From Lachnospiraceae bacterium (GTDB lineage: Bacteria > Bacillota > Clostridia > Lachnospirales > Lachnospiraceae): 44,016 nucleotides of DNA. Of the stretch, positions 1 through 9,900 are shown piece after piece. A program made the position numbers and the translations under genes. Every line of letters starts with the position of its first letter. The first letter of the stretch is position 1. Below the pieces are notes generated by a model, which searched no databases, was not told the origin of the DNA, and worked only from the letters and a program-made list of their open reading frames with translations. Where the stretch lies: assembly GCA_017462755.1 (NCBI GenBank), contig JAFTQM010000001.1, forward strand, positions 1 through 44,016, written 5' to 3'.

Positions 1-924
1 CGTACCGCAGACTTCCTGGGCCACATAGCGGAACATGTTTTCTGTCAGATCCATCATACCATAATAATCGGTATATGCCTGATACAGCTCCATCAGTGTG
101 AACTCCGGATTGTGTCTGGTATCAACACCCTCGTTACGGAATACACGACCGATTTCGTATACGCGCTCCAAACCACCGACAATCAGACGCTTCAGATACA
201 GCTCCAAAGAAATACGAAGCTTTACATCCTCGTCCAGCGCATTATAATGCGTCTCAAATGGTCTTGCTGCTGCACCGCCGGCATTGGCTACGAGCATCGG
301 AGTCTCTACCTCCATAAAGCCCTGTCCATCCAGATACTTACGGATGCTGCTGATAATCTTGGAACGCTTAATAAAAGTTTCCTTTACATCCTGATTCATA
401 ATCAAGTCCACATAACGCTGACGGTATCTTACATCCGTATTGGTCAAGCCGTGGAACTTCTCCGGCAGAATCTGAAGAGACTTCGACAACAGAGTAATCT
501 CCTGTGCATGTACCGAAATTTCTCCGGTCTTGGTCTTGAATACTTCACCCTTGATACCTACGATGTCACCTGCATCGAACTTCTTAAAGCCGGCATATAC
601 TTCCTCGCCTACACTGTCTCTTGCCACATAGGACTGGACATTACCCTTTAAGTCCTGAATATTACAGAAGGATGCCTTACCCATGATACGCTTCTGCATC
701 AGACGGCCTGCAATCGTTACCTGCTTGCCTTCCAGTTCCTCAAACTGATCCTTGATTTCCTGGCTGTGATGCGTTACATCAAACTTCGTAATCACAAATG
801 GGTCCTTGCCTGCTGCCTGCAAATCAGCCAGCTTCTGTCTGCGCACCTGAAGCAGTGCGTTCAGCTCCTCCTTCGTTTGTACCTTTTCTTCTACCGGGTT
901 CTGTACATTCTTTTCCTCTGCCAC
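1..924 (-). CDS. lysS: Lysyl-tRNA synthetase, class II (N-terminal part)
   Basis: Charges tRNA-Lys with lysine in the cytoplasm. The gene runs off the left edge, so only about 308 N-terminal residues are present out of roughly 500 in the family. Read on minus, it starts at a GTG (924) behind an AAGGAGAG ribosome binding site; the protein begins [13 protein letters not shown]. An OB-fold anticodon-binding domain (roughly residues 60-165) is followed by the class II core, with the motif 1 region (FMEVETPML) and motif 2 (RVFRNEG followed by [13 protein letters not shown]) near the edge. It lies 85 bp downstream of greA, an order common in Firmicutes, with a terminator-like hairpin between. The identification is firm; the C-terminal half is not visible. 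Confidence 0.93.
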   Translation of the reverse strand, partial: MAEEKNVQNPVEEKVQTKEELNALLQVRRQKLADLQAAGKDPFVITKFDVTHHSQEIKDQFEELEGKQVTIAGRLMQKRIMGKASFCNIQDLKGNVQSYVARDSVGEEVYAGFKKFDAGDIVGIKGEVFKTKTGEISVHAQEITLLSKSLQILPEKFHGLTNTDVRYRQRYVDLIMNQDVKETFIKRSKIISSIRKYLDGQGFMEVETPMLVANAGGAAARPFETHYNALDEDVKLRISLELYLKRLIVGGLERVYEIGRVFRNEGVDTRHNPEFTLMELYQAYTDYYGMMDLTENMFRYVAQEVCGT

Positions 925-955
925 GATAATCTCTCCTTTTTCTTCAATGGAATTA

Positions 956-992
956 AAACGACGGCCTATGCGCAAAAATGCCCCATACGCCG
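956..992 (-). terminator. Likely rho-independent terminator of greA
   Basis: Read on minus, CGGC plus GTATG pairs with CATA plus GGCCG around a loop containing TTTTT, and the stem is followed by TCGTTTTAA. It lies between greA and lysS and could reduce read-through into lysS. The stem has one internal mismatch, so strength is uncertain. Confidence 0.5.
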
Positions 993-1009
993 CCGCAAAT
1001 GATTGCAAT

Positions 1010-1492
1010 CTAGCTCATCTTCTGGATTTCCAATACCTTGTACTGAATCGTGCCGTACTGGGTTTCTACATTGATGATATCGCCCAGCTTTGCACCAATC
1101 AACGCACGTCCTACCGGTGATTCGTTCGAAATCTTCCCCTTCAGACTGTTAGCCTCGGTAGAACCTACAATCTTATATTCCAGCTCATCCTCGAATTCCA
1201 TATCCAGAATCTTTACCTTACATCCGATGTTGATGGCATCTACATCCACCTCATCTTCTACGACAACTTCTGCATTCTTTAAAATCTTTTCGAGCTCTTC
1301 AATACGAGCCTCGATATCTCTCTGCTCGTCCTTCGCAGCGTCATACTCTGCGTTCTCCGACAAGTCGCCCTGCTCTCTTGCTTCTTTAATCTTCTCGGCA
1401 ACCTGCTTTCGCTTGTTTACCTTGAGATCTTCTAATTCTTCCTCTAACTGTTTCAGCCCCGCATAAGTTAAAATGTTTTTCTTCTCTGCCAT
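1010..1492 (-). CDS. greA: Transcription elongation factor GreA
   Basis: GreA enters the secondary channel of RNA polymerase and stimulates cleavage of backtracked transcripts. The protein is 160 residues, the normal family length. The N-terminal half is a coiled-coil hairpin whose tip carries the conserved acidic motif [13 protein letters not shown]. The C-terminal FKBP-like domain ends [14 protein letters not shown]. The start was placed at the ATG giving [15 protein letters not shown], as in other GreA proteins. The GGAGG upstream is about 13 bases away, a little far. The open frame continues 13 codons further, but that part does not look like GreA. It is followed by lysS. Confidence 0.95.
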   Translation of the reverse strand: MAEKKNILTYAGLKQLEEELEDLKVNKRKQVAEKIKEAREQGDLSENAEYDAAKDEQRDIEARIEELEKILKNAEVVVEDEVDVDAINIGCKVKILDMEFEDELEYKIVGSTEANSLKGKISNESPVGRALIGAKLGDIINVETQYGTIQYKVLEIQKMS

Positions 1493-1632
1493 AGGTATTA
1501 CACTTCCTCCATCTATTGTGGGATTCTGCACCCACTATTCCACATATTATATCTGATTGTTTTCCCCTTGTCAACACCCGATTCGCCCAGCTTCCGCATT
1601 TTTAAATCGATTGGCATACGAATGTTGCTAAT

Positions 1633-2388
1633 CTATATATTCATCTCCGCACGACGGCGCTTTACACCATCCAGGATTGCCTTTTTCTTTTCTACTAATT
1701 TGCTCTTGTCCATCGCCGGTACACCCTCCAGACGGTACTTCATGCCAAGCTTCTCATACTTTGCCTTTCCCATCACATGATACGGCAGTGCATCCAGCGC
1801 CTTTAGATTGCTGAACTGTCCGATAAAATAGCCCAGCTCCTCTAAATATTTCTCGTCATCCGTAATGCCCGGAACAACGACGTGGCGAATCCACATATCT
1901 ACCTTCTTTTCCTCCAAATACGCTGCAAACTTCAAAATATTGGTATTTGGCTGTGCCGTCAGCTGCAGATGCTGCTCCGGGTCGATATGCTTGATATCCA
2001 GCATAACCAAATCGGTCAGCTCCATCAGCCGGTCCATTTTTTGCATTGCTTCGGCATCCTCCGGACAAAATGTAATTCCAGACGTATCAATACAGGTGTG
2101 AATTTCCTTACTCTTTGCCAGCGTAAACAGCTCAATCAAAAAATCCAACTGCAATAATGGCTCGCCACCGGTTACTGTTATTCCGCCATTCTTATAAAAC
2201 GCTTTATTCCGCTCATACTGTTCGATAATGTATTCCGGCTCCATCAATGTACCGGCATTCACATCCCAGGTATCCGGATTGTGACAGTATGCACATCGCA
2301 TCGGACATCCCTGCACGAATACAACAAATCGCGTTCCCGGTCCGTCTACTGTACCAAAACTTTCTAATGAATGAATCTTGCCCTTCAT
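1633..2388 (-). CDS. pflA: Pyruvate formate-lyase activating enzyme (radical SAM)
   Basis: Uses S-adenosylmethionine and a [4Fe-4S] cluster to abstract hydrogen from the conserved glycine of PFL, creating the glycyl radical. The 251-residue protein has the CxxxCxxC motif at residues 28-35 (CPMRCAYC) and the SAM-contacting TVTGGEPLLQ at 71-80. The ATG follows a GAAGGAAG ribosome binding site. It is the last gene of the pfl cluster (pflB, GRD-like gene, GRD gene, pflA), separated from the glycyl-radical-domain gene by 86 bp that contain a perfect hairpin with a short T-run. Here its physical substrate should be the separate 80-residue domain protein rather than the C-terminus of PflB. Confidence 0.95.
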   Translation of the reverse strand: MKGKIHSLESFGTVDGPGTRFVVFVQGCPMRCAYCHNPDTWDVNAGTLMEPEYIIEQYERNKAFYKNGGITVTGGEPLLQLDFLIELFTLAKSKEIHTCIDTSGITFCPEDAEAMQKMDRLMELTDLVMLDIKHIDPEQHLQLTAQPNTNILKFAAYLEEKKVDMWIRHVVVPGITDDEKYLEELGYFIGQFSNLKALDALPYHVMGKAKYEKLGMKYRLEGVPAMDKSKLVEKKKAILDGVKRRRAEMNI

Positions 2389-2414
2389 ATGCTTCCTTCT
2401 TTCCTTTTTGCTTC

Positions 2415-2444
2415 AAAAGACCCGGGAAGTAATTTCCCGGGTCT
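2415..2444 (-). terminator. Hairpin between radical-domain gene and pflA
   Basis: A perfect 11-bp inverted repeat (AGACCCGGGAA, five-base loop, TTCCCGGGTCT) is followed on minus by TTTTG. It looks like a leaky intrinsic terminator. Placed here, it would give less pflA than pflB message, as expected for an enzyme and its catalytic activase. The effect is inferred from structure only. Confidence 0.6.
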
Positions 2445-2474
2445 GGAAGTTTGTCTTACTCGTTTGAGCAGTAA

Positions 2475-2717
2475 TTACATATTCTCGTGGAATGTACGAG
2501 AAATAACGTCTGCCTGCTGCTCTGGAGTTAACTTAATGAAGTTAACTGCGTATCCGGATACACGGATTGTCAGCTGTGGGTACTTCTCTGGATGAGCCTG
2601 TGCATCCAGCAGAGTGTCTCTGTTTAATACGTTTACATTTAAGTGGAAACCACCCTTTGTAACGTAACCATCTAATAACGATACAAGGTTATCAACCTGT
2701 GCTGCATTTGCTGCCAT
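2475..2717 (-). CDS. Stand-alone PFL glycyl-radical domain (GrcA-like)
   Basis: An 80-residue protein matching the C-terminal end of pyruvate formate-lyase: [15 protein letters not shown], then HPEKYPQLT and the radical motif RVSGYAV with the glycine at residue 55, then [17 protein letters not shown]. The glycine is 26 residues from the C-terminus, the same spacing as in E. coli PFL (Gly734). It has its own ATG and a strong AGGAGG site. The large upstream PflB stops before this domain, and the two together total 759 residues, about one normal PFL. It differs from proteobacterial GrcA/YfiD, which repairs an otherwise intact PFL, because here no other copy of the domain is visible. I infer that it docks into PflB to make the active enzyme. 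Confidence 0.9.
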   Translation of the reverse strand: MAANAAQVDNLVSLLDGYVTKGGFHLNVNVLNRDTLLDAQAHPEKYPQLTIRVSGYAVNFIKLTPEQQADVISRTFHENM

Positions 2718-2732
2718 GATTTTGTCCTCCTA

Positions 2733-2963
2733 TTATTTTTCTTTTTGCTCCGGTTCGGATGCCGCACGGTCATCCAGCCCCTTTTCGAGAGTTGGTACAC
2801 TGCAGGCCATCGGCGTCTTGGAACAATCCGTACAGCCCATTGTCTGAACGCTTTTTGCCTGCTCACTGTTTTGGTCCATATCGACATTGACATGTCCCAC
2901 ACCCTTGGTCATGCCGGAATCCAGCATCTTTACAAGGTCATCAATCATTGCTTTTTCGTTCAT
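2733..2963 (-). CDS. Small GRD-like protein with cysteine cluster, unknown function
   Basis: A 76-residue protein between the two halves of PFL. Its first 30 residues (MIDDLVKMLDSGMTKG, GHVNVDMD) resemble the start of the neighbouring radical-domain protein ([24 protein letters not shown]). It then diverges: there is no RVSGY glycine loop, but there is a Cx2Cx6C cluster (CTDCSKTPMAC) and a charged tail. The ATG at 2963 has a GGAG nine bases upstream; a TTG at 2978 is less likely because it overlaps that site. It starts 48 bp after pflB and ends 15 bp before the radical-domain gene, so it is probably co-transcribed. It may be a diverged duplicate that occupies the radical-domain groove or binds metal. 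The function is unknown. Confidence 0.72.
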   Translation of the reverse strand: MNEKAMIDDLVKMLDSGMTKGVGHVNVDMDQNSEQAKSVQTMGCTDCSKTPMACSVPTLEKGLDDRAASEPEQKEK

Positions 2964-3011
2964 ACGAGGTGTCTCCAATCTGTTCTATACTACTATATGA
3001 TGTTGATTTGA

Positions 3012-5051
3012 TTACTTATTTAAATCAATCTCGATGTCACCGCTGAATACGATGTCTTCCTTACCAAGTGCACCTGGGATTACAGTGAAGGTATTGGAGA
3101 TACCGTCCTCTGCATCACCGAATGGAAGCTTGGATACGGATGCTAAAGATGCTACTGCACCGTTGGTATCACGACCATGCATTGGGTTAGCACCCGGTGC
3201 GAATGGCTGTCCCTTCTTACGTCCGTCCGGAGTATTACCGGTAGCCTTACCATAGGTTACGTTGGAAGTAATGGTAAGAATGGAAGTGGTAGGAATACCA
3301 TTTCTGTAGGTATGATGTCTTCTTACTGCGGTCATGAACTTGTGAACGATTTCCTGAGCGATATCGTCTACGCGGTCATCATCGTTACCATACTTAGGGA
3401 AGTCGCCGGTGGTCTTGAAGTCAACAATGATGCCGTCCTCATCACGAACAACCTCTACCTTTGCATACTTAATAGCGGACAGGGAGTCAGCTACGATAGA
3501 CAGACCTGCCACACCGGTAGCGAAGTAACGAAGAACGTTCTTGTCATGAAGAGCCATCTGTGCTCTCTCATAGCAGTACTTGTCATGCATGTAGTGAATG
3601 ATGTTCAGAGTATTTACATATACATCTGCCTGCCACTCAACCATATCCATGAACTTCTGCATTACATCGTTGTACTCAAGCACATCGCCTTCTACCGGAC
3701 GATAGTGAGGACCTACCTGCTTCTTGGTAACCTCGTCTACACCACCATTTAAAGCGTAGAGTAAGCACTTTGCAAGGTTTGCACGAGCACCGAAGAACTG
3801 CATTTCCTTACCCATAACCATGGAGGATACGCAGCAAGCGATACCGTAGTCATCACCATGCTTTGGTCTCATAAGGTCATCGTTCTCGTACTGGATGGAA
3901 GAGGTCTCGATGGACATCTTAGCACAGTACTTCTTCCAGTTCTCCGGAAGTCTGGTGGACCACAGAACAGTAAGGTTTGGCTCTGGGGAAGCACCAAGGT
4001 TGGTTAAGGTGTGCAGATAACGGAAGCTCATCTTGGAAACCATATGTCTACCGTCTACACCAACACCTGCTAAGGACTCAGTTACCCATACAGGGTCACC
4101 TGCGAAAATCTGATTGTACTCAGGAGTACGAGCGAATCTTACCAGACGCAGCTTCATGATGAAGTGGTCGATGAACTCCTGAATCTGCTCCTCAGTGAAG
4201 GTACCGTTTGCAAGGTCTCTCTCTGCATAGATGTCAAGGAAGGTAGAGGTACGTCCAAGGGACATAGCTGCACCGTTCTGCTCCTTAACGGTAGATAAGT
4301 AACCAAAGTAGGTCCACTGAATAGCTTCCTGTACGTTTGCTGCCGGCTTGGAAATATCAAAGCCATAGGAAGCAGCCATCTGCTTCATCATCTTTAATGC
4401 AACGATCTGCTCGGAAATCTCCTCGCGAAGACGGATTACATCGTCAGTCATTACTCTGCCGGTGGAATCCTTCTGCTCTAACTTGTCCTCAATCAGACGG
4501 TCGATACCGTACAGAGCCACACGTCTGTAGTCACCGATGATACGACCACGGCCGTAAGCATCCGGAAGACCGGTAATAATATGGGAAGAACGGCATGCTC
4601 TCATCTCATCGTTGTAAGCATCGAAGCAGCCTGCGTTATGTGTCTTTCTATGTGTAGAGAAGAACTCGCTGATTTCAGGATCTACGGTGTAGCCATTGTC
4701 AGCACATGCCTTCTCTGCCATACGGATACCACCGTAAGGCTGTAAGGAACGCTTGAAAGGCTTGTCTGTCTGGAAACCTACAATCGTCTCCTTATTCTTA
4801 TCTAAGTAACCCGGAGCATGAGAGGTAATTGTGGAAACAACCTTGGTATCCATATCCAGAACACCGCCTGCTTCTCTCTCCTGCTTCTGTAAATCCATTA
4901 CCTGTGCCCATAAATCCTTTGTGTTTTGTGTAGGGCCAGCCAAAAAGCTCTCGTCGCCATCATATGGATGATAGTTCTTCTGGATAAAGTCGCGAACGTT
5001 AATCTCCTTATCCCACTTGCCGCCTACAAAATTTGTCCATTCTGGTCTCAT
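3012..5051 (-). CDS. pflB: Pyruvate formate-lyase catalytic core lacking glycyl-radical domain
   Basis: Converts pyruvate and CoA to acetyl-CoA and formate. The 679-residue protein contains the full PFL barrel, including the catalytic Cys406-Cys407 pair (GIACCVSSM) equivalent to Cys418-Cys419 of E. coli, and runs to the [19 protein letters not shown] region. It then ends at a clean TAA, about 80 residues short of a normal PFL. The missing RVSGY domain is the separate gene at 2475-2717. Start at ATG 5051 with AGGAGG ten bases upstream. The stop, the intervening small gene and the fresh ribosome binding sites argue against a sequencing frameshift. A consensus promoter and a nested inverted repeat lie upstream. 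By itself this protein should be inactive. Confidence 0.93.
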   Translation of the reverse strand: MRPEWTNFVGGKWDKEINVRDFIQKNYHPYDGDESFLAGPTQNTKDLWAQVMDLQKQEREAGGVLDMDTKVVSTITSHAPGYLDKNKETIVGFQTDKPFKRSLQPYGGIRMAEKACADNGYTVDPEISEFFSTHRKTHNAGCFDAYNDEMRACRSSHIITGLPDAYGRGRIIGDYRRVALYGIDRLIEDKLEQKDSTGRVMTDDVIRLREEISEQIVALKMMKQMAASYGFDISKPAANVQEAIQWTYFGYLSTVKEQNGAAMSLGRTSTFLDIYAERDLANGTFTEEQIQEFIDHFIMKLRLVRFARTPEYNQIFAGDPVWVTESLAGVGVDGRHMVSKMSFRYLHTLTNLGASPEPNLTVLWSTRLPENWKKYCAKMSIETSSIQYENDDLMRPKHGDDYGIACCVSSMVMGKEMQFFGARANLAKCLLYALNGGVDEVTKKQVGPHYRPVEGDVLEYNDVMQKFMDMVEWQADVYVNTLNIIHYMHDKYCYERAQMALHDKNVLRYFATGVAGLSIVADSLSAIKYAKVEVVRDEDGIIVDFKTTGDFPKYGNDDDRVDDIAQEIVHKFMTAVRRHHTYRNGIPTTSILTITSNVTYGKATGNTPDGRKKGQPFAPGANPMHGRDTNGAVASLASVSKLPFGDAEDGISNTFTVIPGALGKEDIVFSGDIEIDLNK

Positions 5052-5101
5052 TTTGATATAGCCTCCTATGAATAATATTTTATAAATTATCTAAGTGACG
5101 T

Positions 5102-5146
5102 AATTGAGAAAATTACATCACGAGGTAATTCTTCATCAGCTCAATT
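5102..5146 (-). promoter_or_regulatory. Nested inverted repeat in the pflB leader
   Basis: AATTGAG (5102-5108) pairs with CTCAATT (5140-5146), and inside it AATTAC (5111-5116) pairs with GTAATT (5125-5130). It overlaps the -10 and the predicted start of pflB transcription, so it is well placed as an operator or leader stem. It does not match the FNR or Rex consensus. Confidence 0.45.
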
Positions 5147-5172
5147 ATATGTGAAACTTTCGGCATAGTCAA
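5144..5172 (-). promoter_or_regulatory. Sigma-A promoter of the pfl operon
   Basis: On minus, TTGACT, a 17-bp spacer and TATAAT. The predicted start is near 5137, about 85 bases before the pflB ATG. This is one of the best promoter matches in the window and fits strong expression of a fermentation enzyme. Confidence 0.75.
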
Positions 5173-5364
5173 GGCAATCGGAGATTATTTTTTTAAGAAA
5201 TTTTGGTATAAATTTTTCTTTAGTACATTTTTATTTCTTTCTCATGATTTATTCCGTAATTTTATTGACTTTTTCCTTTGTTTCTGCGCCATGCAGTAGC
5301 TTTTCATGCAGTGTTACGCTATACTTTTATATAATTAAATCAGTAAAGTATTGGAGGACAATTC

Positions 5365-6747
5365 ATGAAAAAAAGACATATTTTCCGAACAAAAACCATC
5401 GCATGCTTTTTGCTGGCAGCTCTGCTGACCTCCTGTGGTCAGTCCGGCAGTTCTGAACAAGCTTCTTCCTCTCCGACGGCTTCCGCAGCCGGCACTCCAT
5501 CGGAAGCTCCGACTGAAGTTCCAACACCAACCACTGCTCCGACGACTACTCCGACTCCAACCACTGCTCCGACACCGACACCTGACCCGGAGGCAGAATA
5601 TTGGCAGGGAGTACTGGATTCCTTTGCGGACAGCAGCTATGACCTGACCGCTGCGCTGACCGAGCCTTCTCTCAAATCGCTCTGCGCAGATTATTTTAAA
5701 CTCGGTGTCGGCTTAACCGGAAGCAGCTACAACAATTTGGCAATCCATTCGGACGAATATATGACGGTCGTAAAAAAGCATTTTAACAGCTGTACCTTAA
5801 CCAATTTGATGAAGCCAAGCTACATACTAAATCAGGCAGACAGCCGCGAAAATATTGCCAACGGAAATCCCGAACCGGCTTTGGACTTTTCCCGTCTCGA
5901 TGAAACCCTGCAGTGGTGTCTTGACAATGGTGTGCAGATGCGCGGTCACACGATTGTATGGCATACCCAGACTCCGGACTGGTATTTCCGCGAGGGCTAT
6001 ACCAACGACGGAGCTTATGTAAATCGCGATACCATGCTCGCCCGTCTGGACAGCTATACCAAGCAGATTATGACCTATTGTCAGGAAAATTATCCGGGTG
6101 TCGTGTACTGCTGGGATGTGGTAAACGAAGCGGTTGACCCGTCAAACGGTGACCCGGACAGCTTCTATCACTGCCGTATGGAAAATGACAATACTCCAAA
6201 TCAGTGGTATCACGTCATTGGTGACGATTACGTCGAGCAGGCATTCCGAATTGCCCGCAAATATGCCGCAGAGGGCGTAAAGCTTTTTTACAATGATTAC
6301 AGCACCTACGATACTGCCAAGCGTCAGTATATCTACAATTTGTGCGAGCATTTAGCAAACGAAGGGCTGATTGACGGTATCGGTATGCAGGGCTACTGGG
6401 GCGTCGGACATCCGAGCATTGCCACGCTCGAAACCACCATCCGCCAATATGCCAAGCTTGGACTTGAAATCCAGATTACCGAGCTGAGTATCAGCACAGA
6501 CGAAGCAACCGAAGCAGAATTTGAGCGTCAGGCAAAACGTTATTCTTCCATATTTTTAATGCTTTCCGAAGTGGATTCCGAAGGAGGCGGACCGGCAAAC
6601 ATTACTGCCGTTACCCTGTTTGGTCTGATGGACGGATATGTTTTTTATGCCGACGATGACACTACGTCCCGTCTGTTTGATACCAATTTCCAACCAAAAG
6701 CTTCCTTTTATAAGGTCAAAGAAATGCTGAAACTTGCCTTTCAATAG
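5365..6747 (+). CDS. GH10 endo-beta-1,4-xylanase, surface lipoprotein
   Basis: Cleaves the xylan backbone outside the cell. The 460-residue protein starts with a lipoprotein signal (lipobox LTSC, lipid-attached Cys24), then a Thr/Pro-rich linker (residues about 45-75) that lifts the enzyme off the membrane. The rest is a single GH10 barrel: GHTIVWHTQTPDW (194-206), acid/base Glu255 in WDVVNEAVD and nucleophile Glu373 in ITELSIS. No carbohydrate-binding module is present. The start has GGAGG eight bases upstream. It stands alone between pflB and the PFOR gene; I see no xylan transporter nearby. The identification is firm; substrate range (xylan or mixed-linkage glucan) is inferred. Confidence 0.93.
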   Translation: MKKRHIFRTKTIACFLLAALLTSCGQSGSSEQASSSPTASAAGTPSEAPTEVPTPTTAPTTTPTPTTAPTPTPDPEAEYWQGVLDSFADSSYDLTAALTEPSLKSLCADYFKLGVGLTGSSYNNLAIHSDEYMTVVKKHFNSCTLTNLMKPSYILNQADSRENIANGNPEPALDFSRLDETLQWCLDNGVQMRGHTIVWHTQTPDWYFREGYTNDGAYVNRDTMLARLDSYTKQIMTYCQENYPGVVYCWDVVNEAVDPSNGDPDSFYHCRMENDNTPNQWYHVIGDDYVEQAFRIARKYAAEGVKLFYNDYSTYDTAKRQYIYNLCEHLANEGLIDGIGMQGYWGVGHPSIATLETTIRQYAKLGLEIQITELSISTDEATEAEFERQAKRYSSIFLMLSEVDSEGGGPANITAVTLFGLMDGYVFYADDDTTSRLFDTNFQPKASFYKVKEMLKLAFQ

Positions 6748-6801
6748 AAAAAAGATATCAATTTTTTAATGTTTTTTTAGGTTTTTTCTCTAAAAATTCA
6801 C

Positions 6802-6830
6802 TTTACTATTCTAGCCGCCCATGCTATTCT
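6802..6830 (+). promoter_or_regulatory. Probable promoter of the PFOR gene
   Basis: TTTACT, a 17-bp spacer ending in TGC, and TATTCT: a weak -35 but an extended -10. The leader then contains a 7-bp hairpin (TAGCACT at 6856-6862 with AGTGCTA at 6870-6876) before the AAGGAGG site. Confidence 0.5.
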
Positions 6831-6919
6831 TTTAAGCAGATACAATTTAATTGTTTAGCACTTTAATCCAGTGCTATTTATTGGTTTTTTTGACAAGAAT
6901 AACAAGGAGGATCAATTAC

Positions 6920-9900
6920 ATGGCTAGAAAAATGAAAACCATGGATGGTAATACCGCAGCAGCACACGTATCCTATGCATTTACCGACTGTGCGGCAATC
7001 TATCCGATTACCCCTTCTTCTCCACTGGCTGACTACACCGATATGTGGTCCACCCAAGGAAGAGAAAATATCTTCGGTCATCCGGTAATCCTTACTGAGA
7101 TGCAGTCCGAGGCAGGTGCAGCAGGTGCCGTACACGGTTCCCTTACCGCAGGCGCGCTGACTACCACCTATACCGCTTCTCAAGGCTTATTATTGATGAT
7201 TCCGAATATGTATAAAATTGCCGGTGAGCTGCTTCCGGGCGTTATCAACGTAACTGCTCGTGCAATCGCCAGCCACGCACTTTCGATTTTCGGTGACCAT
7301 TCCGATATTTATGCCTGCCGTCAGACCGGTTTCGCTATGCTTTGCTCCGGCAATGTACAGGAGACGATGGATCTTGGCGCAGTAGCACATTTGACCGCAA
7401 TCAAGGGTCGCGTACCGTTCATGCATTTCTTTGATGGTTTCCGTACCTCCCACGAGATTCAGAAGGTCGAAATCTGGGACTACGAGGACTTAAAAGATAT
7501 GTTGGATATGGATGCCGTAGATGCATTCCGCAAGAGAGCACTCAATCCGGAGCATCCGCAGCAGAGAGGTACCGCTCAGAACCCTGACGTATTCTTCCAG
7601 GCAAGAGAAGCAAGCAATCCTTACTACAATGCAGTACCTGAGTTAACTCAGATGTATATGGATAAGGTAAATGTAAAGCTTGGTACTGACTACAAATTAT
7701 TCAACTACTATGGTGCAGCAGACGCAGAGCATGTTATCGTAGCAATGGGCTCTGTCTGTGATACCATCGAAGAAACCATTGATTATCTGAATGCTGCCGG
7801 CGGCAAGTACGGTGTGGTAAAGGTTCGCCTGTACCGTCCATTCTCCGCAAAGCATTTAATCGACGTGATTCCTGCTTCCGTAAAGCAGATTACCGTTCTT
7901 GACCGTACCAAGGAGCCGGGTGCTCTGGGCGAGCCGCTCTATCTTGACGTAGTAGCAGCCTTAAAGGATTCCCAGTTTACCGCAGTTCCGGTATACTCCG
8001 GTCGTTACGGTTTGGGCTCTAAGGATACGACTCCGGCTCAGATTAAGGCAGTATATGAGAACAATGCAAAGAAGAAATTTACCATCGGTATTGTTGACGA
8101 TGTAACCAAGCTTTCCCTTGACGTACCGGAAGAAATCGACACCGCTCCTGCCGGTACGACCTCCTGTAAGTTCTGGGGTCTCGGTGCAGACGGTACCGTA
8201 GTTGAAAACAAGAACTCCATCAAGATGATCGGTGACCATACTGACAAGTACGCTCAGGCTTACTTTGATTATGATTCCAAGAAGTCCGGTGGTGTGACCA
8301 TCTCCCACTTACGCTTTGGTGATAAGAAGATTCGTTCCACCTACCTGATTAATAAGGCAGATTTCGTAGCCTGCCATATGCCTGCTTACGTTCGTAAGTA
8401 CAATATGGTGCAGGATTTGAAGGACGGCGGCTCCTTCCTGTTAAACTGCTCCTGGACACCGGAAGAGCTGGAAAAGGAATTGCCGGGTCAGGTAAAGAAG
8501 TATATCTACGACCACAAGATTAACCTGTATACCATCGACGGCTTCAAGCTTGGTAAGGAAATCGGTCTTGGTACTCGTATCAATACCATTCTCCAGTCCG
8601 CATTCTTCTCCATTTCCGGTATTATTCCGGAGGAAGATGCCGTGAAGTATATGAAGGACGCAGCTACTGCTACCTATTCCAAGAAGGGTGATGACGTTGT
8701 AAAGATGAACCACGACGCTATCGACGCAGGCTGCAAGAATTATACAAAGATTGAAATTCCGGCTTCCTGGGCAGATGCTACAGAGGAGAGTCTGGCAATA
8801 TCTGCTGCATCCGGCAGACCGGAGGTATTAAAATATGTAAACAGCATCCAGAATGCAATCAATGCTCAGAACGGCAACAGCCTGCCGGTATCGGCATTCA
8901 TAGATTACGCAGACGGTACCGTTCCGCTTGGTACGGCTGCTTACGAAAAGCGCGGTGTGGCAGTGGATGTTCCGGTATGGAATTCCGAGCTTTGTATCGG
9001 CTGTAACAAGTGTTCTCTGGTGTGTCCGCATGCCTGCGTTCGTCCGGTTGCAATGACCGAGGCGGAGGCTGCCGCTGCTCCTGCAACTGCAGCTACCAAG
9101 GAATTAAAGACCATGCCTGGCAGAAAATTCGCTGTAACCATCTCCGTACTTGACTGTACCGGTTGTGGTGCCTGCGGCAATGCCTGCCCGGTTAAGGCAA
9201 TTACCTTTGACGCTTTAGAGAATCAGTTAGAAACTCAAAAGATGTTTGACTACGGTGTTACCTTAGAAGAGCCGACCGAGATTATTGCAAAGTTTAAGGA
9301 AACTACAGTAATCGGCAGTCAGTTCAAGCAGCCGCTTCTTGAGTTCTCCGGCGCTTGCGGCGGCTGTGGCGAAACACCTTACGCAAAGCTTGTAACACAG
9401 CTGTTTGGTGACAGAATGTATATCGCAAATGCAACCGGTTGTTCCTCTATCTGGGGCGGCTCCTCTCCTTCCACACCATATACGGTAAACAAGGAAGGCA
9501 AGGGTCCGGCTTGGGCAAACTCCTTGTTCGAGGACAACGCAGAGTTTGGTCTTGGTATGCAGTTAGCATCTACGACCTTAAGAGAGCGTGTTATCGACTC
9601 TGTAAAGAGACTTTCCGAGACCGCAGAAAAGCCGGAAGTAAAGGTGTTACTCGACGAGTTCCTTGCAACCAAGGATTCCTCGACCTTAAACGGACCTGCA
9701 GCAAAGAAGCTTGTCGCTGCATTAGAGGCTTGTGACTGTGACAATCCGGACAGAGCAAATATCTTAAAGAACAAGGATTTCTTAGCAAAGAAGTCTCAGT
9801 GGATTTTCGGTGGTGACGGCTGGTCCTACGATATCGGCTTCGGCGGTGTAGACCATGTACTCGCTTCCGGCAGAGATGTCAATATCCTCGTATTCGATAC

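Larger units (their letters stand above)
5052..5364. other. Divergent intergenic region between pflB and the xylanase gene
   Basis: This 313-bp AT-rich gap holds the pflB promoter and operator-like repeat on its left side. On its right side the octamer CATGCAGT is repeated directly at 5290-5297 and 5305-5312, upstream of the xylanase gene. A TATACT near 5321 could be a -10 for the xylanase, but no good -35 is visible. I see no other gene here. Confidence 0.55.

Noticed and set aside
2475-5051. The pflB break as a sequencing frameshift.
   Set aside because: A whole extra gene lies between the two parts, each part has its own ribosome binding site, and the core ends at a clean stop after a natural domain boundary.
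5052-5364. An FNR or Rex site upstream of pflB.
   Set aside because: Neither TTGAT-N4-ATCAA nor TTGTTAA-type symmetry is present; the inverted repeat seen has another sequence.
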